Shown in pieces: positions 9,513 to 19,226 of a stretch of DNA of 34,607 bases. Each line of letters opens with the position of its first letter. Position 1 is the first letter of the stretch. The stretch spans positions 1 to 34,607 of the forward strand of contig PBTG01000048.1 of the NCBI GenBank assembly GCA_002726535.1, written 5' to 3'. The stretch is from Myxococcales bacterium (GTDB lineage Bacteria; Myxococcota_A; UBA9042). Below the pieces are notes generated by a model. The model was not told the DNA's origin and searched no databases. It saw nothing but the letters and a program-made list of their open reading frames with translations. A program made the translations under genes and the position numbers.

Positions 9513-10760
9513 GTGACTGAAGACAACCAAAGTACATCGTCAACGGAGTTCGATCTCGTCGTCCTGGGGGCAACTGGCTTCACCGGACGGCAAGCAGCGA
9601 AGTGGATCAGCGAGTGGGCGGTCAGCCAACGACCCGAGCTTCGTTGGGCTGTAGCGGGTCGAAATTCAGACAAGCTCGCGAAAGTGGCGGCATCGCTAGG
9701 GGTCGGGCCAGCACCGGACGTCATCCAAGTGGACACCTCAGACAAAGCTGGGTGTGCTGCCCTCGCCCAACGATGTGCGGTGCTGTTGACGACCGTCGGG
9801 CCCTACGCTCGCTATGGCGAGCACGTCATCGCAGGCTGCGCCCAGGCTGGAACCGATTACGTAGACATCACGGGAGAGACTCCGTGGGTTCGCCAGATGA
9901 TCGACAAATACGATGAAGTCGCTCAGAGCACAGGCGCCAAAATTATCCCATTATGTGGGTTTGATTCGATCCCCTCTGATGTCGGCGCGTACCTAATCTG
10001 TCGAGCGCTGCAGGCAGCCCAAAGCCAGCCCACGGACGTGCGAGCGCTTTTTTCGCTAAAGGGTGGCTTGAACGGTGGAACCTTGGCCTCAGCGCTGAAC
10101 ATGATGGAGCTCAAGCAAGGCCGAAATTTGTACCACCCACACCTGCTGACCCCTAGCGATGGTCGCGAGCACTTGGCATCAAAACAGCCTAGAGACTTAC
10201 AAAAACCCCGCTTTGATGAGCAACTCAACAGCTGGATAACTCCCTTTATGATGGCGCCTATCAACACCCGGGTCGTCCGCAGAACGGCCGCTCAACTCGG
10301 CATACAAGGACAAGGATACGGACCAGAGTTTCGATATTCCGAAGCTATGCGCGCCCGCAGCAAATGGAGCGCTTGGCAGGTCGCCTCCATGTTGGGCGTC
10401 ATCAATGGGTTAGGTAGGAGCTCAGTGGGACGCACCATGCTCAAGAGTTTCGGACCAAAGCCGGGTCAAGGCCCTAGCGCTGCGACCATGGACGGTGGCT
10501 TTTTCCGAGCGAAGTTCTGGGCGCGCGGCGACGATGGACAGATCGCCCGAGGGCAGGTCAGCTCCAGTGGAGACCCCGGAAACCGAGTCACAGTCAATCT
10601 GCTTTGTACGTGCGCGACACTCTTGCTCACTCACCGCCAAGAGCTCTCAGAGCGCGTCGGATTTCTGACTCCAGTCAGCGCCTTCGGAGATCATCTCATC
10701 GACGCGATGCGTGCGCTTGGTATGACCGTCGAGGCCTCGATCGACCAGGGGGCCGGGTGA
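9513..10760 (+). CDS. Saccharopine dehydrogenase NADP-binding domain family protein (trans-acting enoyl reductase-like)
   Basis: FDLVVLGATGFTGRQAAKWISE ... TTVGPYARYGEHVIAGCAQAGTDYVDITGETPWVRQMIDKYDEVAQSTGAKIIPLCGFDSIPSDVGAYL. GTG 9513 has AAAGGA RBS; ORF track begins at TTG 9483. Confidence 0.87.
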   Translation: MTEDNQSTSSTEFDLVVLGATGFTGRQAAKWISEWAVSQRPELRWAVAGRNSDKLAKVAASLGVGPAPDVIQVDTSDKAGCAALAQRCAVLLTTVGPYARYGEHVIAGCAQAGTDYVDITGETPWVRQMIDKYDEVAQSTGAKIIPLCGFDSIPSDVGAYLICRALQAAQSQPTDVRALFSLKGGLNGGTLASALNMMELKQGRNLYHPHLLTPSDGREHLASKQPRDLQKPRFDEQLNSWITPFMMAPINTRVVRRTAAQLGIQGQGYGPEFRYSEAMRARSKWSAWQVASMLGVINGLGRSSVGRTMLKSFGPKPGQGPSAATMDGGFFRAKFWARGDDGQIARGQVSSSGDPGNRVTVNLLCTCATLLLTHRQELSERVGFLTPVSAFGDHLIDAMRALGMTVEASIDQGAG

Positions 10761-10828
10761 GCGGATCGACCCAACGAGCGGGCGCTACCCAAGACGAGAC
10801 ACCCTTGATTCACCAGGGCAACAACCCG

Positions 10829-11935
10829 ATGAATCAACCGCTGCCTTTAGCGGCCACGACGCCTCGAGAGGCCCCGCCGAAGCCCCTGATGGACCCACAA
10901 CGATGGTGGGAGTCGCCCCTACCGTGGCGCCACCCAACAATGCTCGCGCCAATGGAGGGGGTGAGTCACCCTACCTTTCGCTCCATTATGGCCGAGCGAG
11001 GTGGCCTTGGGATCGTCTGCACAGAGTTCGTGCGAATCTCGACCCAAGCCATTCGCCCCACCAATCTGTCCAAAGCTGTGGTGCACCAATCGAATATGCC
11101 TTTGAGCGTTCAAGTCATGGGCAATGATGCAACCTTAATGGCCGAAGCTGCTGGATGGATGGCTCAACTCGGCGCAGATGTGGTGGACATCAACTTAGGT
11201 TGTCCCTCTCCGCGCGTGGTGCGCCGCGGAGTCGGCTCTGCCATGCTCCAAGATGTGGACCTGCTGCGCCGCGTGCTCGCTGCCATGCGACAAGCGGTCC
11301 CAGGGATGTTGAGCGCCAAAATCCGCGCTGGTTTTGATCGGGCCGATCATTTTTTGGCGGTCGGTAAGGCCATTGAAGAGACTGGTGTGGATTACTTGGT
11401 CGTTCATCCACGCAAGCGCTCTGACTTTTACCAGGGAGTCGCTGACTGGCGCATTGTCCGCTCGCTCAAGCAGCACCTGTCGATCCCGGTGGTTGGCAAT
11501 GGAGACATCTGGTACGCCGAAGATGCCTTTCGCATCCGTGAGGAGACTGGCTGTGATGCGGTCATGCTCGGTCGACCTGCTCTGCGCAATCCATGGATTT
11601 TCCAGCAGATTGAAGCGTTAGCTACAGGGCAATCGCCGCACTGTCCAAGAGGCAGGGAACTCGCGATATTTTTGCGAGTCGTGGCAGAGCGATACCGCCA
11701 GGTGTACCCCCACGACAAACACGTCATCGGAAAACTCAAAGAGTGGACCACCTACCTGTCGAGAAGTGCGCCCGCCGAACTGCAGATGCGTGAAGTCCTG
11801 CGTAGCCAGACCGTTGAGGAACTCTTGGATCGTTTTGAAGCGAAAATGGATCCCATGACAGCGAATCAACTCGATCTGCATCCCGATGGACACCTGAGCT
11901 ACGAACGTCGAGGTTCTGCCTTACGAGCCCAATGA
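10829..11935 (+). CDS. tRNA-dihydrouridine synthase (Dus family)
   Basis: MLAPMEGVSHPTFRSI, VQVMGNDATLMAEAA, VDINLGCPSPRVVRRGVGSAML (catalytic Cys), VVGNGDIW, GRPALRNPWIF. Start uncertain: GTG 10757 overlaps the upstream stop, ATG 10829 is the alternative. Confidence 0.92.
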   Translation: MNQPLPLAATTPREAPPKPLMDPQRWWESPLPWRHPTMLAPMEGVSHPTFRSIMAERGGLGIVCTEFVRISTQAIRPTNLSKAVVHQSNMPLSVQVMGNDATLMAEAAGWMAQLGADVVDINLGCPSPRVVRRGVGSAMLQDVDLLRRVLAAMRQAVPGMLSAKIRAGFDRADHFLAVGKAIEETGVDYLVVHPRKRSDFYQGVADWRIVRSLKQHLSIPVVGNGDIWYAEDAFRIREETGCDAVMLGRPALRNPWIFQQIEALATGQSPHCPRGRELAIFLRVVAERYRQVYPHDKHVIGKLKEWTTYLSRSAPAELQMREVLRSQTVEELLDRFEAKMDPMTANQLDLHPDGHLSYERRGSALRAQ

Positions 11936-11959
11936 GTAACCTTCACTGGGGGACGACGC

Positions 11960-11988
11960 TTGACCTCCGCGATGCATCGCACCATGTT
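11960..11988 (+). promoter_or_regulatory. Putative sigma70-like promoter with internal palindrome
   Basis: TTGACC - 17 nt - CATGTT upstream of the CDS at 12012; spacer contains perfect 12-bp palindrome GCGATGCATCGC (11969-11980). -10 match is weak. Confidence 0.3.
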
Positions 11989-12011
11989 CGTCGCCGGGGG
12001 AGGCGTTCAGT

Positions 12012-13895
12012 TTGAACTGTCATATGCAAATGAGGCTGTGGTGCCTGGCGCTATGTTGCGTCGTCGTGAGCGCTTGTGTTGACGAGCCCGTCGCGGTGTA
12101 CCGGGAGGTCGTGCACCTAAAAGGGGCTCCCTACGAGCGGGGGCTGGACCACGGCAAACGACTTCGTCCACGGATCCGCGCCTTTTACACGCAGCTTCTC
12201 GATACTGCTCTACTGCCCAACCTCAACCGAGAGCAGCCTGCGATTGCGGGGTTTCTCAAGCGCTACGCTGGCCCAAGCTACGCTGATGGTCAATTCAGCT
12301 ACCGAGTGCTCTTAGAGATGGCTCAAAGTGTTGAGACGCAACTACCCGATAGGTATATCGATGAAATGCGTGGGATCGCTGACGGCTCAGGCCTTACCTA
12401 CGAGCAAGTACTGATCCTCAACACCTTCCCAGATACCGTGCTGGCGGTGCGCAGTGTGGCTGCAACGCTGCGGCTGTCCCGAGGACCACGCATCAAGAGT
12501 TGGCAACTGCTCGGTTGGCTCAATGACCAAGGTGCTCAGCGACCAGCCCAAACCTATTCTCCCTCCTTTACAGCTCTCGCCGCTGAAGTACCCACAGACG
12601 TACGCATCCGCTTGGTGCTCACCGACCCTGAAGGGATCTCTGCTGACACCGTCAGACTCCAACTCGATACCCGAGTGTTTCCTCCAGGTGACCCGGCTGT
12701 CACGACCAAAGCGCTGCCGAACGCTGACGGAAACATGACCGATATGGAGGTGATTTTAACGCCGCCGGAGCCGATGCCTGCGGCGACAGTCTTGTCGCTG
12801 ATCGTCCAATCCGCTGACACCACTATTGCTGATGACCCCTTGCCAGCCCATCCACGTTTTGGCCGAGAAGAGACCTTGACGCTGTCGACCCTCGGGTATG
12901 GGTTGAGCGCCGAAGAGGTCGCGAATGTAGGCGTCGATGATGGAAGAACCCGGCCTCCTCCTGTCGCTTTTGCCCTCAAAGGAAGCGCCACCAAAGATGG
13001 CGCCCCACTACTTGCACAACATTTCGCACTGCTCGATGCAGGAGCCGCCCACGAGGCGACAACGGTCTTTATTCATCATCCCACGCCGGGTGAGGACACG
13101 CGCAAGCATGCCTACGTGAGCTGGGCTGGTTTGACTTGGGGTTTCTCTGGAATGAACACTTCAGGACTCGCCTGGGCCTGCAATTTTTCTGACACGCTGG
13201 ACACGGCGATCCTCAAAGATCTGATCCCGCAGTTGTCGAAACTCGACGAGGCCCAACTGACCGCGACTGGCTGGCCAATCGGCCTCGCGATGAGAGAGGT
13301 TTCAAGGAGCGCGAAAGGCGCACAGCAAGGCGTTGAGATTCTACCGAACATGCAGCACGTCAACGGTTGGAACTGTCTGCTCGCCGACGCCGATGGCCAA
13401 CTCCGACTTGCAGAGATCGATGCAGACGCCGAAGCCTTCCCAAACCCATTGAGTCAAGGCGTCACCGTCGTCCAATGGCAGGGATCCGCGGTCGCCTCAG
13501 CAGCGAGCGACACCGAAGACGATCTCCGGGCAGCGGTGCATTACGTCAGCAATACGCAAGACGTCGACTCGGCCCTACCCATTCTCGCGGAGTCGCTGCT
13601 CGCCCCGACGGGAGCCATCGTGCGGGTCGATGTTCAACGTGAGGTCAGCACCTACTTTTTCAAGAGCCTATTGGCCTTTCACAAACTCGGAAAAGTCTTG
13701 GCTCAAGGGCGAGGATCCTGGGATGTGGCGATGGCGCAGCAAGTGCTCGGTCGTCCCGCCTTTGTCGATCCAAGCGACAGTATGAACGCAGTGGTTATGG
13801 AGCCGAGCAAAGGCTTGCTACACAACGCCATGGGCAAAGTCCCAGCAACAGACGCCAGTTGGCAGACCGTTGATATCAACGCGGAGGCTCCATGA
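12012..13895 (+). CDS. Predicted lipoprotein, C45-family autoproteolytic acyltransferase/hydrolase-like, with large insertion
   Basis: Lipobox VSAC; GAPYERGLDHGKRLRPRIRAFY, DEMRGIADGSGLTYEQVLILNTFPDTV, GSATKDGAPLLAQHFALLDAG, VNGWNCLLADADGQLRLAEI fit C45/AAT-like architecture. TTG 12012 has a GGGGGAGG RBS. Confidence 0.7.
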   Translation: MNCHMQMRLWCLALCCVVVSACVDEPVAVYREVVHLKGAPYERGLDHGKRLRPRIRAFYTQLLDTALLPNLNREQPAIAGFLKRYAGPSYADGQFSYRVLLEMAQSVETQLPDRYIDEMRGIADGSGLTYEQVLILNTFPDTVLAVRSVAATLRLSRGPRIKSWQLLGWLNDQGAQRPAQTYSPSFTALAAEVPTDVRIRLVLTDPEGISADTVRLQLDTRVFPPGDPAVTTKALPNADGNMTDMEVILTPPEPMPAATVLSLIVQSADTTIADDPLPAHPRFGREETLTLSTLGYGLSAEEVANVGVDDGRTRPPPVAFALKGSATKDGAPLLAQHFALLDAGAAHEATTVFIHHPTPGEDTRKHAYVSWAGLTWGFSGMNTSGLAWACNFSDTLDTAILKDLIPQLSKLDEAQLTATGWPIGLAMREVSRSAKGAQQGVEILPNMQHVNGWNCLLADADGQLRLAEIDADAEAFPNPLSQGVTVVQWQGSAVASAASDTEDDLRAAVHYVSNTQDVDSALPILAESLLAPTGAIVRVDVQREVSTYFFKSLLAFHKLGKVLAQGRGSWDVAMAQQVLGRPAFVDPSDSMNAVVMEPSKGLLHNAMGKVPATDASWQTVDINAEAP

Positions 13896-15112
13896 AGCGC
13901 CTCGGTTTGAGACTGTTCGTCGTCGCGTTGTGCTCGAGTTGGGCAAGCGTCAGTTGGGCGGGGCTTGGAGACACTTTGCCGCGAGGCACCTTCTTGCTGG
14001 ACAGCTCGTACATCTTCGCTCACACCAACAAACAGTTCGATCGAAATGGCAAGAGCGTACCTTTGCTCGCCCCTGTCGAGCGATACGAGGCCGGCGCGGG
14101 CTTGCAAGGAGTCATTCGTGCCAACCCGTCAGTCGATCAGAAGATCGTGGCCTTGCAACTTTTGTATGGCATCACCGATGACTTAACCCTCGCGATTGGC
14201 GGGCCCTTGAGCCTCTCGACCGAAATCGAGACCAACCTGTCTTGGCAACCCGGTGATTATCAAGCTTCCCTTGGACGGCCCTACTCAGAGACAGACTTTT
14301 GGCAGTGGGCTGCCTCCATGGGACAACCCAAGCCGGCACAGCGAGGGGTCAGCAACGTCAACACATGGGGCGACTTGGTGGTCGCATTTCGATTGCGACT
14401 GCCTCGCTCTCAATGGATGAAAGACCATCACGTAAATCTCGCCTTAACGCTTCAAGGTGCGCTGCCAACAGGCCGTGAAAAGGACCCAGAGGAATTAATT
14501 GAGATTGGAATGACGGCGTGGTGGCTACACAACTACGGAGACCTTGAACTGCACCTCGCAGCTGACTGGCGTCCCATTTGGTCCGGGGATGTCGCCCGTT
14601 TGACGCTCAGTGCAGAGATCTACTACGCCTATCTTCGTCCCAGGACTTACGACACTCCGCGAGGGACCAAACACCCCTTGTTGCTAACATTTGCGCCCTA
14701 TGTCGGCCAAACCTTCGAAATCGATGGCGGCGACTGGCAGGTCGCTCGGATGCAGGTGGAGTGGGCCCCCTTTATCGGTCCGACTCTTGGTACCTGGATG
14801 ACTCGAGGCTCTGTGGAGGCAGCCAATGCCTTCCCGCCGATGCTCTCTTTGATGCTCCAATACACCTACGTCAATCTCTTGCCCAGTATTTGGAAGAGTA
14901 ATTATCCCATCTGGTCTATCGAACAGGGAGAGTTTTGGGGCGCTGGATTCAAGCACATCTTCGCAGCTCAAGCGACCCTAAGTCTGCTTCGAGTGGGCGC
15001 CCCACTGATGTTTTACGTGCGGGGTCGTGCCCTGGACATCATCCCTGGGCGTAATATGCGGCCAGCCAACGCAATCACCGTTGGAGTTCGGTTACTTGCC
15101 AAGTTTTGGTAA
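13892..15112 (+). CDS. Predicted outer-membrane beta-barrel (transporter/porin-like) protein
   Basis: Signal peptide MKRLGLRLFVVALCSSWASVSWA; alternating amphipathic barrel-like strands; C-term aromatic ...VRLLAKFW; ATGA overlap with upstream CDS. Confidence 0.65.
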   Translation: MKRLGLRLFVVALCSSWASVSWAGLGDTLPRGTFLLDSSYIFAHTNKQFDRNGKSVPLLAPVERYEAGAGLQGVIRANPSVDQKIVALQLLYGITDDLTLAIGGPLSLSTEIETNLSWQPGDYQASLGRPYSETDFWQWAASMGQPKPAQRGVSNVNTWGDLVVAFRLRLPRSQWMKDHHVNLALTLQGALPTGREKDPEELIEIGMTAWWLHNYGDLELHLAADWRPIWSGDVARLTLSAEIYYAYLRPRTYDTPRGTKHPLLLTFAPYVGQTFEIDGGDWQVARMQVEWAPFIGPTLGTWMTRGSVEAANAFPPMLSLMLQYTYVNLLPSIWKSNYPIWSIEQGEFWGAGFKHIFAAQATLSLLRVGAPLMFYVRGRALDIIPGRNMRPANAITVGVRLLAKFW

Positions 15113-15117
15113 CCATC

Positions 15118-16902
15118 TCAATCGAGTCCCAGCCGTACATTGATCGCAGCTCGAATCTGCTCCAAACGCTGCTTCCGCTCCTGGGTTACAGCGTCGATAT
15201 CTGCCTTTTGTTTGGGCCAGCCAACGCTCTCTAGGTAGAGCTTAATTTTCGGCTCAGTACCGCTTGGTCGAACCACAAGACGCGTGCCTTCGGCGTCGTA
15301 GTACACCAACACATTGGCCGCTGGCAGCTCCATTGAACGCCTCTCAGGGTCACTTTGAGCCCACGATGAGCCATCTTTGAGATCACATCGAGCAACGACC
15401 GGAACTCCCGCAAGCTCGGTCAATGGACGTTGTCGCAACGACTCCATGATCTGCTGAATCTGGGCGAGCCCTTGCTGGCCAGGCAATCGAGCCGACCATT
15501 GTTGACCAACAGAGAGCCCATGCGCCAACGAGAGCCTATCCAACTCGTCTTGGGGCGAACGCCCTTGCTCTTGCAACCAAGCACACAACTCAACGAAGCG
15601 AACAATGGCGCTGACTCCGTCCTTGTCTCTCACCAAAGGGCCAACGCTGTAACCAAGGGCCTCTTCAAAACCAAAGACGAAGTGCTCGCCTCGCTCTTTC
15701 AGCCCGCGAATGGCTGCGTCAGCCAACCACTTAAACCCCGTCAATGTCTCGGCATAGCGATGCCCCAGATCCTCTGCAATACGGCTCAACATCGTGCTCG
15801 AGACGATCGTGGTCACTGCGAGTTTGGGCGCATCTCCGGTGTCCATGTACGCCAGGGCGTCGTGTCCTAGCAGCGCACCGACCTCATTTCCGGTGAGCTG
15901 GCGGTAGTCTCCATCCTCTTGACGAATGGCCACTGCCAACCGGTCAGCGTCGGGGTCGTTGGCGACGATGACAGGTGCGAAAGTTTCCTTAGCTAAAGCC
16001 ACTGCGCGGTCCATAGCTCCAGGTTCCTCTGGGTTTGGAAAGGACACCGTGGGGAAGGCGCCATCAGGCTCGGTCTGGCTCGGTACGACTGTGAGTCCCT
16101 TCAGCCCTGCGCCCCTGAGTGCACGCTCGACCAGTGCGTGACCGACCCCATGCATCGCTGTGTACACCACTGAAATCGGTTGTCTCGTCAATACCCCTGG
16201 ATGCAGCGCGCCCTGGCCGACAGCGCTCAGATACTCCTCAGTAACCGACTCGCTGATGATCTTGCGCAGACCTGCTTGTGCAGCCTCAAAGGGACAGAGA
16301 CGGTCGATTTGACTCGGGGCTTGGTCGATCCATGATGCGATCTGGCTGTCATGCGGGGCGATGATCTGGCCACCGGTCGCCTGATAAACTTTGTAGCCGT
16401 TGTCTCGCGGCGGGTTGTGACTCGCCGTAACCATCACGCCAGCGGCCGCCTTTAGCGCTCTGACGGCATAAGCGCACAGCGGTGTCGGTACCACTACAGG
16501 AAAGAGCCAACAAGGCACGCCGAGGGCCGCGAGCACGGCGGCGGTGTCTTCAGCAAATTGGCGCGACATACGTCGCCCATCGAACCCAATGACGACGCCA
16601 CGATCAGCGGATACGCCCATCGCTCCTTGGAGCAAGTGACGCCCTAACCCCCAACTCGCTCGCGCGACGACGACTCGATTGATGCGATTTGTACCTCCCT
16701 CAACACGTCCTCGTAACCCAGCGGTTCCAAAGCGTAAAGAACCTGTGAATCGATCAGCGAGTTCCTCGCAGGCCACTGCATCACCAGCTTGAGCACGAGT
16801 ACAGAGTTCGCTGAGCTCCTCTCGCAGGGAGGCCTCCGGCTCTTGACGGAGATACTCGTCAGCTTGCGATAAGAACTCTTCAATTCGATTATTTGTCGTC
16901 AT
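15118..16902 (-). CDS. Phosphohexomutase (phosphoglucomutase/phosphomannomutase family, phospho-sugar mutase)
   Basis: GTAGLRGRVEGGTNRIN, VMVTASHNPPRDNGYKVY (phosphoserine loop), VANDPDADRLAVA (metal loop), GFEEALGYSVG, RPSGTEPKIKLYLE. Confidence 0.93.
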   Translation of the reverse strand: MTTNNRIEEFLSQADEYLRQEPEASLREELSELCTRAQAGDAVACEELADRFTGSLRFGTAGLRGRVEGGTNRINRVVVARASWGLGRHLLQGAMGVSADRGVVIGFDGRRMSRQFAEDTAAVLAALGVPCWLFPVVVPTPLCAYAVRALKAAAGVMVTASHNPPRDNGYKVYQATGGQIIAPHDSQIASWIDQAPSQIDRLCPFEAAQAGLRKIISESVTEEYLSAVGQGALHPGVLTRQPISVVYTAMHGVGHALVERALRGAGLKGLTVVPSQTEPDGAFPTVSFPNPEEPGAMDRAVALAKETFAPVIVANDPDADRLAVAIRQEDGDYRQLTGNEVGALLGHDALAYMDTGDAPKLAVTTIVSSTMLSRIAEDLGHRYAETLTGFKWLADAAIRGLKERGEHFVFGFEEALGYSVGPLVRDKDGVSAIVRFVELCAWLQEQGRSPQDELDRLSLAHGLSVGQQWSARLPGQQGLAQIQQIMESLRQRPLTELAGVPVVARCDLKDGSSWAQSDPERRSMELPAANVLVYYDAEGTRLVVRPSGTEPKIKLYLESVGWPKQKADIDAVTQERKQRLEQIRAAINVRLGLD

Positions 16903-16928
16903 GGACGCCTCTCATAGTGCGATCGATG

Positions 16929-17753
16929 CTATCGCGTTGACCCTCGTGCACTTCGCGCTTCATATGCCGCTTTATAGGGAGGCACACGCAGCTTTGGCTC
17001 CAGGGAAAATGCCCGCTGATACGCCATACGCGCCCGTTTAGATTGACCCAACTCCGCGCTGAAGCGACCCAGGGCCGCCCAAGCTGCCGCCAACTTTGGA
17101 GTGCTTTGCGTCAACTTATCAGCGACGCGCAGAGCCTCTGCGTATCTGTGAGCGCCCCACAATGCACGAGCCTGTTCGAGAGTGCCCGAGCGCTGCTCGG
17201 CGACTACATGATCGAGACGATCCCACTCGCGCCAGGATATTTTGGTGCGACGACCGGCGATCAGTGTGCGCAAGGGCCAGCGTCTACAAGCTGTGATAAC
17301 CCACCCAATATCGCTCAACCACAGCTCATAGCGCTCACGATACCAATGTTGTGCGCCCGGATCAGCGATCTCCAAAGTGGCTTCAAAGGTCGCATTAGCC
17401 CCCACCACCGTCCAAACCGGCGCCGTATATCGGATTCGACGCGCAGCGCCTGCGGCGCCGTACAAGGTCTGCATCATGCGCTCGGCGACTTGATTGTAGC
17501 CCATGGTGTAATCGGTATCTGCCTCGCGAGCTGACCGCGCAAGCGTGAGTGTAGCGTGATTGGCCCAAGGACGTAGAGCAGGCCCGAGGTGATGGCGCTC
17601 GAGTTCATCTCGTCTAGCATAGATGATCGTCTCAGCGATTTGCCGCTTCACTACGCCAGCCGAAGCAGTCGTAATGGGCTGGCTTTGATGAGCGCTCACA
17701 CAGCCTACGAGACAGCATGCGCCCGCGAGGATCAACTGACGACGAGACAACAC
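16929..17753 (-). CDS. Predicted TPR-containing lipoprotein
   Basis: GTG start; MLSRRQLILAGACCLVGC lipobox; C-terminal LEQARALWGAHRYAEALRVADKLTQSTPKLAAAWAALGRFSAELGQSKRARMAYQRAFSLEPK TPR-like repeats. Confidence 0.7.
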   Translation of the reverse strand: MLSRRQLILAGACCLVGCVSAHQSQPITTASAGVVKRQIAETIIYARRDELERHHLGPALRPWANHATLTLARSAREADTDYTMGYNQVAERMMQTLYGAAGAARRIRYTAPVWTVVGANATFEATLEIADPGAQHWYRERYELWLSDIGWVITACRRWPLRTLIAGRRTKISWREWDRLDHVVAEQRSGTLEQARALWGAHRYAEALRVADKLTQSTPKLAAAWAALGRFSAELGQSKRARMAYQRAFSLEPKLRVPPYKAAYEARSARGSTR

Positions 17754-17847
17754 GGTCGCTCCAGACGTCTAGGTCAGCAACATTGAACACGGTTGCCCCG
17801 ACGCATGGATCTTGTGCTGCACTGGCGACCTTCGGTCAAGTCCTCAC

Positions 17848-19059
17848 TCACAGAGTCTTCAGGAAGGTCACGAGCTCGTTTTGCTCTCCCTCATCGAGTT
17901 CTTGATATCGCTTGCGACTCTGCAGCGCCTCGCCGCCATGGCGCATAACCGCATCGGCGAGGGTCTTAGCGGACCCATTGGTCAAATAAGGGCCCTGATG
18001 GTCGCGCAATCCCCACAGGGGTAAGGTCCGCCAGTGAGTCCCTGGGGTACGTTCTTCGTAGTCGAGTTCTGCGTGATGCTCGCCCAGATTGTGAACCAAG
18101 AGGTCAGACCAAAACTGAGGCACCTCGGTCCCATCGATTTCAAAGTCGCCCCAATGACAGTCAGCGCACCCGACTTGTCGAAAGAGTTTTAAGCCCTTGC
18201 CCTCAAAAACATCTCCACCCGGAGGAGGGCTAAATGCCACGTAATTCGCCAAATCAATGACGTCTTGCTCACTGACCTCAGGGTCCGCTACGTCATCATC
18301 GTCCCGATTCATCATGGGTGCTCGAGTGGTCTGGCCATGCTCGAAATACAAGGCTCCTGTGATGAACTCTTCTAACGTGGCGGTCACCATCTTGGCACCA
18401 AAACGCAAAGACCCAGCACCTCTTTCCTTCGGAGGAGCCCACCCACAAACTTGACCAGGGGGAGCCTTCGGAGAGTCGCATTTTGTCTGCCGCTGAATCT
18501 GCTCGACAGGCACCACCTCGATCCATCCCAATCCTCTGAGGTCAGGGGGTCGACGACGCCCAATTTCTCGGAAGGGTGCGGGAGGCAAACGAGATGCATG
18601 ACCCGCAAGCCAACGACTTTGAGCCACTCTGGCCTCCGCAGTCGGAGAGGGGCTGTAAGTCTGACGCGGTCCAGCGCTAAACACACGCGCAAATCGTCCT
18701 GCGGGTCCTCGTCCCGGAGGGTTCGGACGGGCATGACATTCAGCACAGCTAACGCCGTTGTAGCCAGGTCCAAGGCCTTGTTCGACAGTTCGCACTTGGT
18801 AAAATAGTGCTCGACCACGGGCAATACTGGCCTTGAGTTGTGTCGAGTGGACTCCACTCGCGAGCGCTTTGGCTCGCATCTCAACTCGCTCCGTAAAGCC
18901 CTGTGAAGTCAGTAGCTCGGCACCCAAAGCGGCGAATGCAGCGGCTCCGCCGTCATCGCCCGCTTCATCGATAACCAGTTGCGCACCCGCCCACAGAGTC
19001 GTCAGCAGAGCGACACCCAACAGGGCCAACCACAATATCTTCGCTCGAGCGCGGCTCAT
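17848..19059 (-). CDS. Membrane-anchored di-haem cytochrome c, DUF1111 (di-haem oxidoreductase/putative peroxidase) family
   Basis: Two CXXCH sites (CAECH near 18733-18747, CADCHW near 18160); N-terminal TM KILWLALLGVALLTTLWAGAQLV; GPGYNGVSCAECHARPNPPGRG. ATG 19059 has a strong GGAGG RBS. Confidence 0.85.
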   Translation of the reverse strand: MSRARAKILWLALLGVALLTTLWAGAQLVIDEAGDDGGAAAFAALGAELLTSQGFTERVEMRAKALASGVHSTQLKASIARGRALFYQVRTVEQGLGPGYNGVSCAECHARPNPPGRGPAGRFARVFSAGPRQTYSPSPTAEARVAQSRWLAGHASRLPPAPFREIGRRRPPDLRGLGWIEVVPVEQIQRQTKCDSPKAPPGQVCGWAPPKERGAGSLRFGAKMVTATLEEFITGALYFEHGQTTRAPMMNRDDDDVADPEVSEQDVIDLANYVAFSPPPGGDVFEGKGLKLFRQVGCADCHWGDFEIDGTEVPQFWSDLLVHNLGEHHAELDYEERTPGTHWRTLPLWGLRDHQGPYLTNGSAKTLADAVMRHGGEALQSRKRYQELDEGEQNELVTFLKTL

Positions 19060-19226
19060 CCAAGCCTCCGAGGGCGACCGTAGCATAAGGGAGTCGATAA
19101 GTTCATCGCTCGATAGCCCAACATCACGTTGGTATCGAGATCTTAACCTCATCATCTCGCGCCTCAAATCCGTCACATCTGAGGCGTTGTCCACTGGTAA
19201 CCACAAAGCAGAGTCGCTATGGTCGC

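Noticed and set aside
15430-15870. 146-aa plus-strand ORF
   Set aside because: Antisense to the phosphohexomutase; no protein-like motifs.
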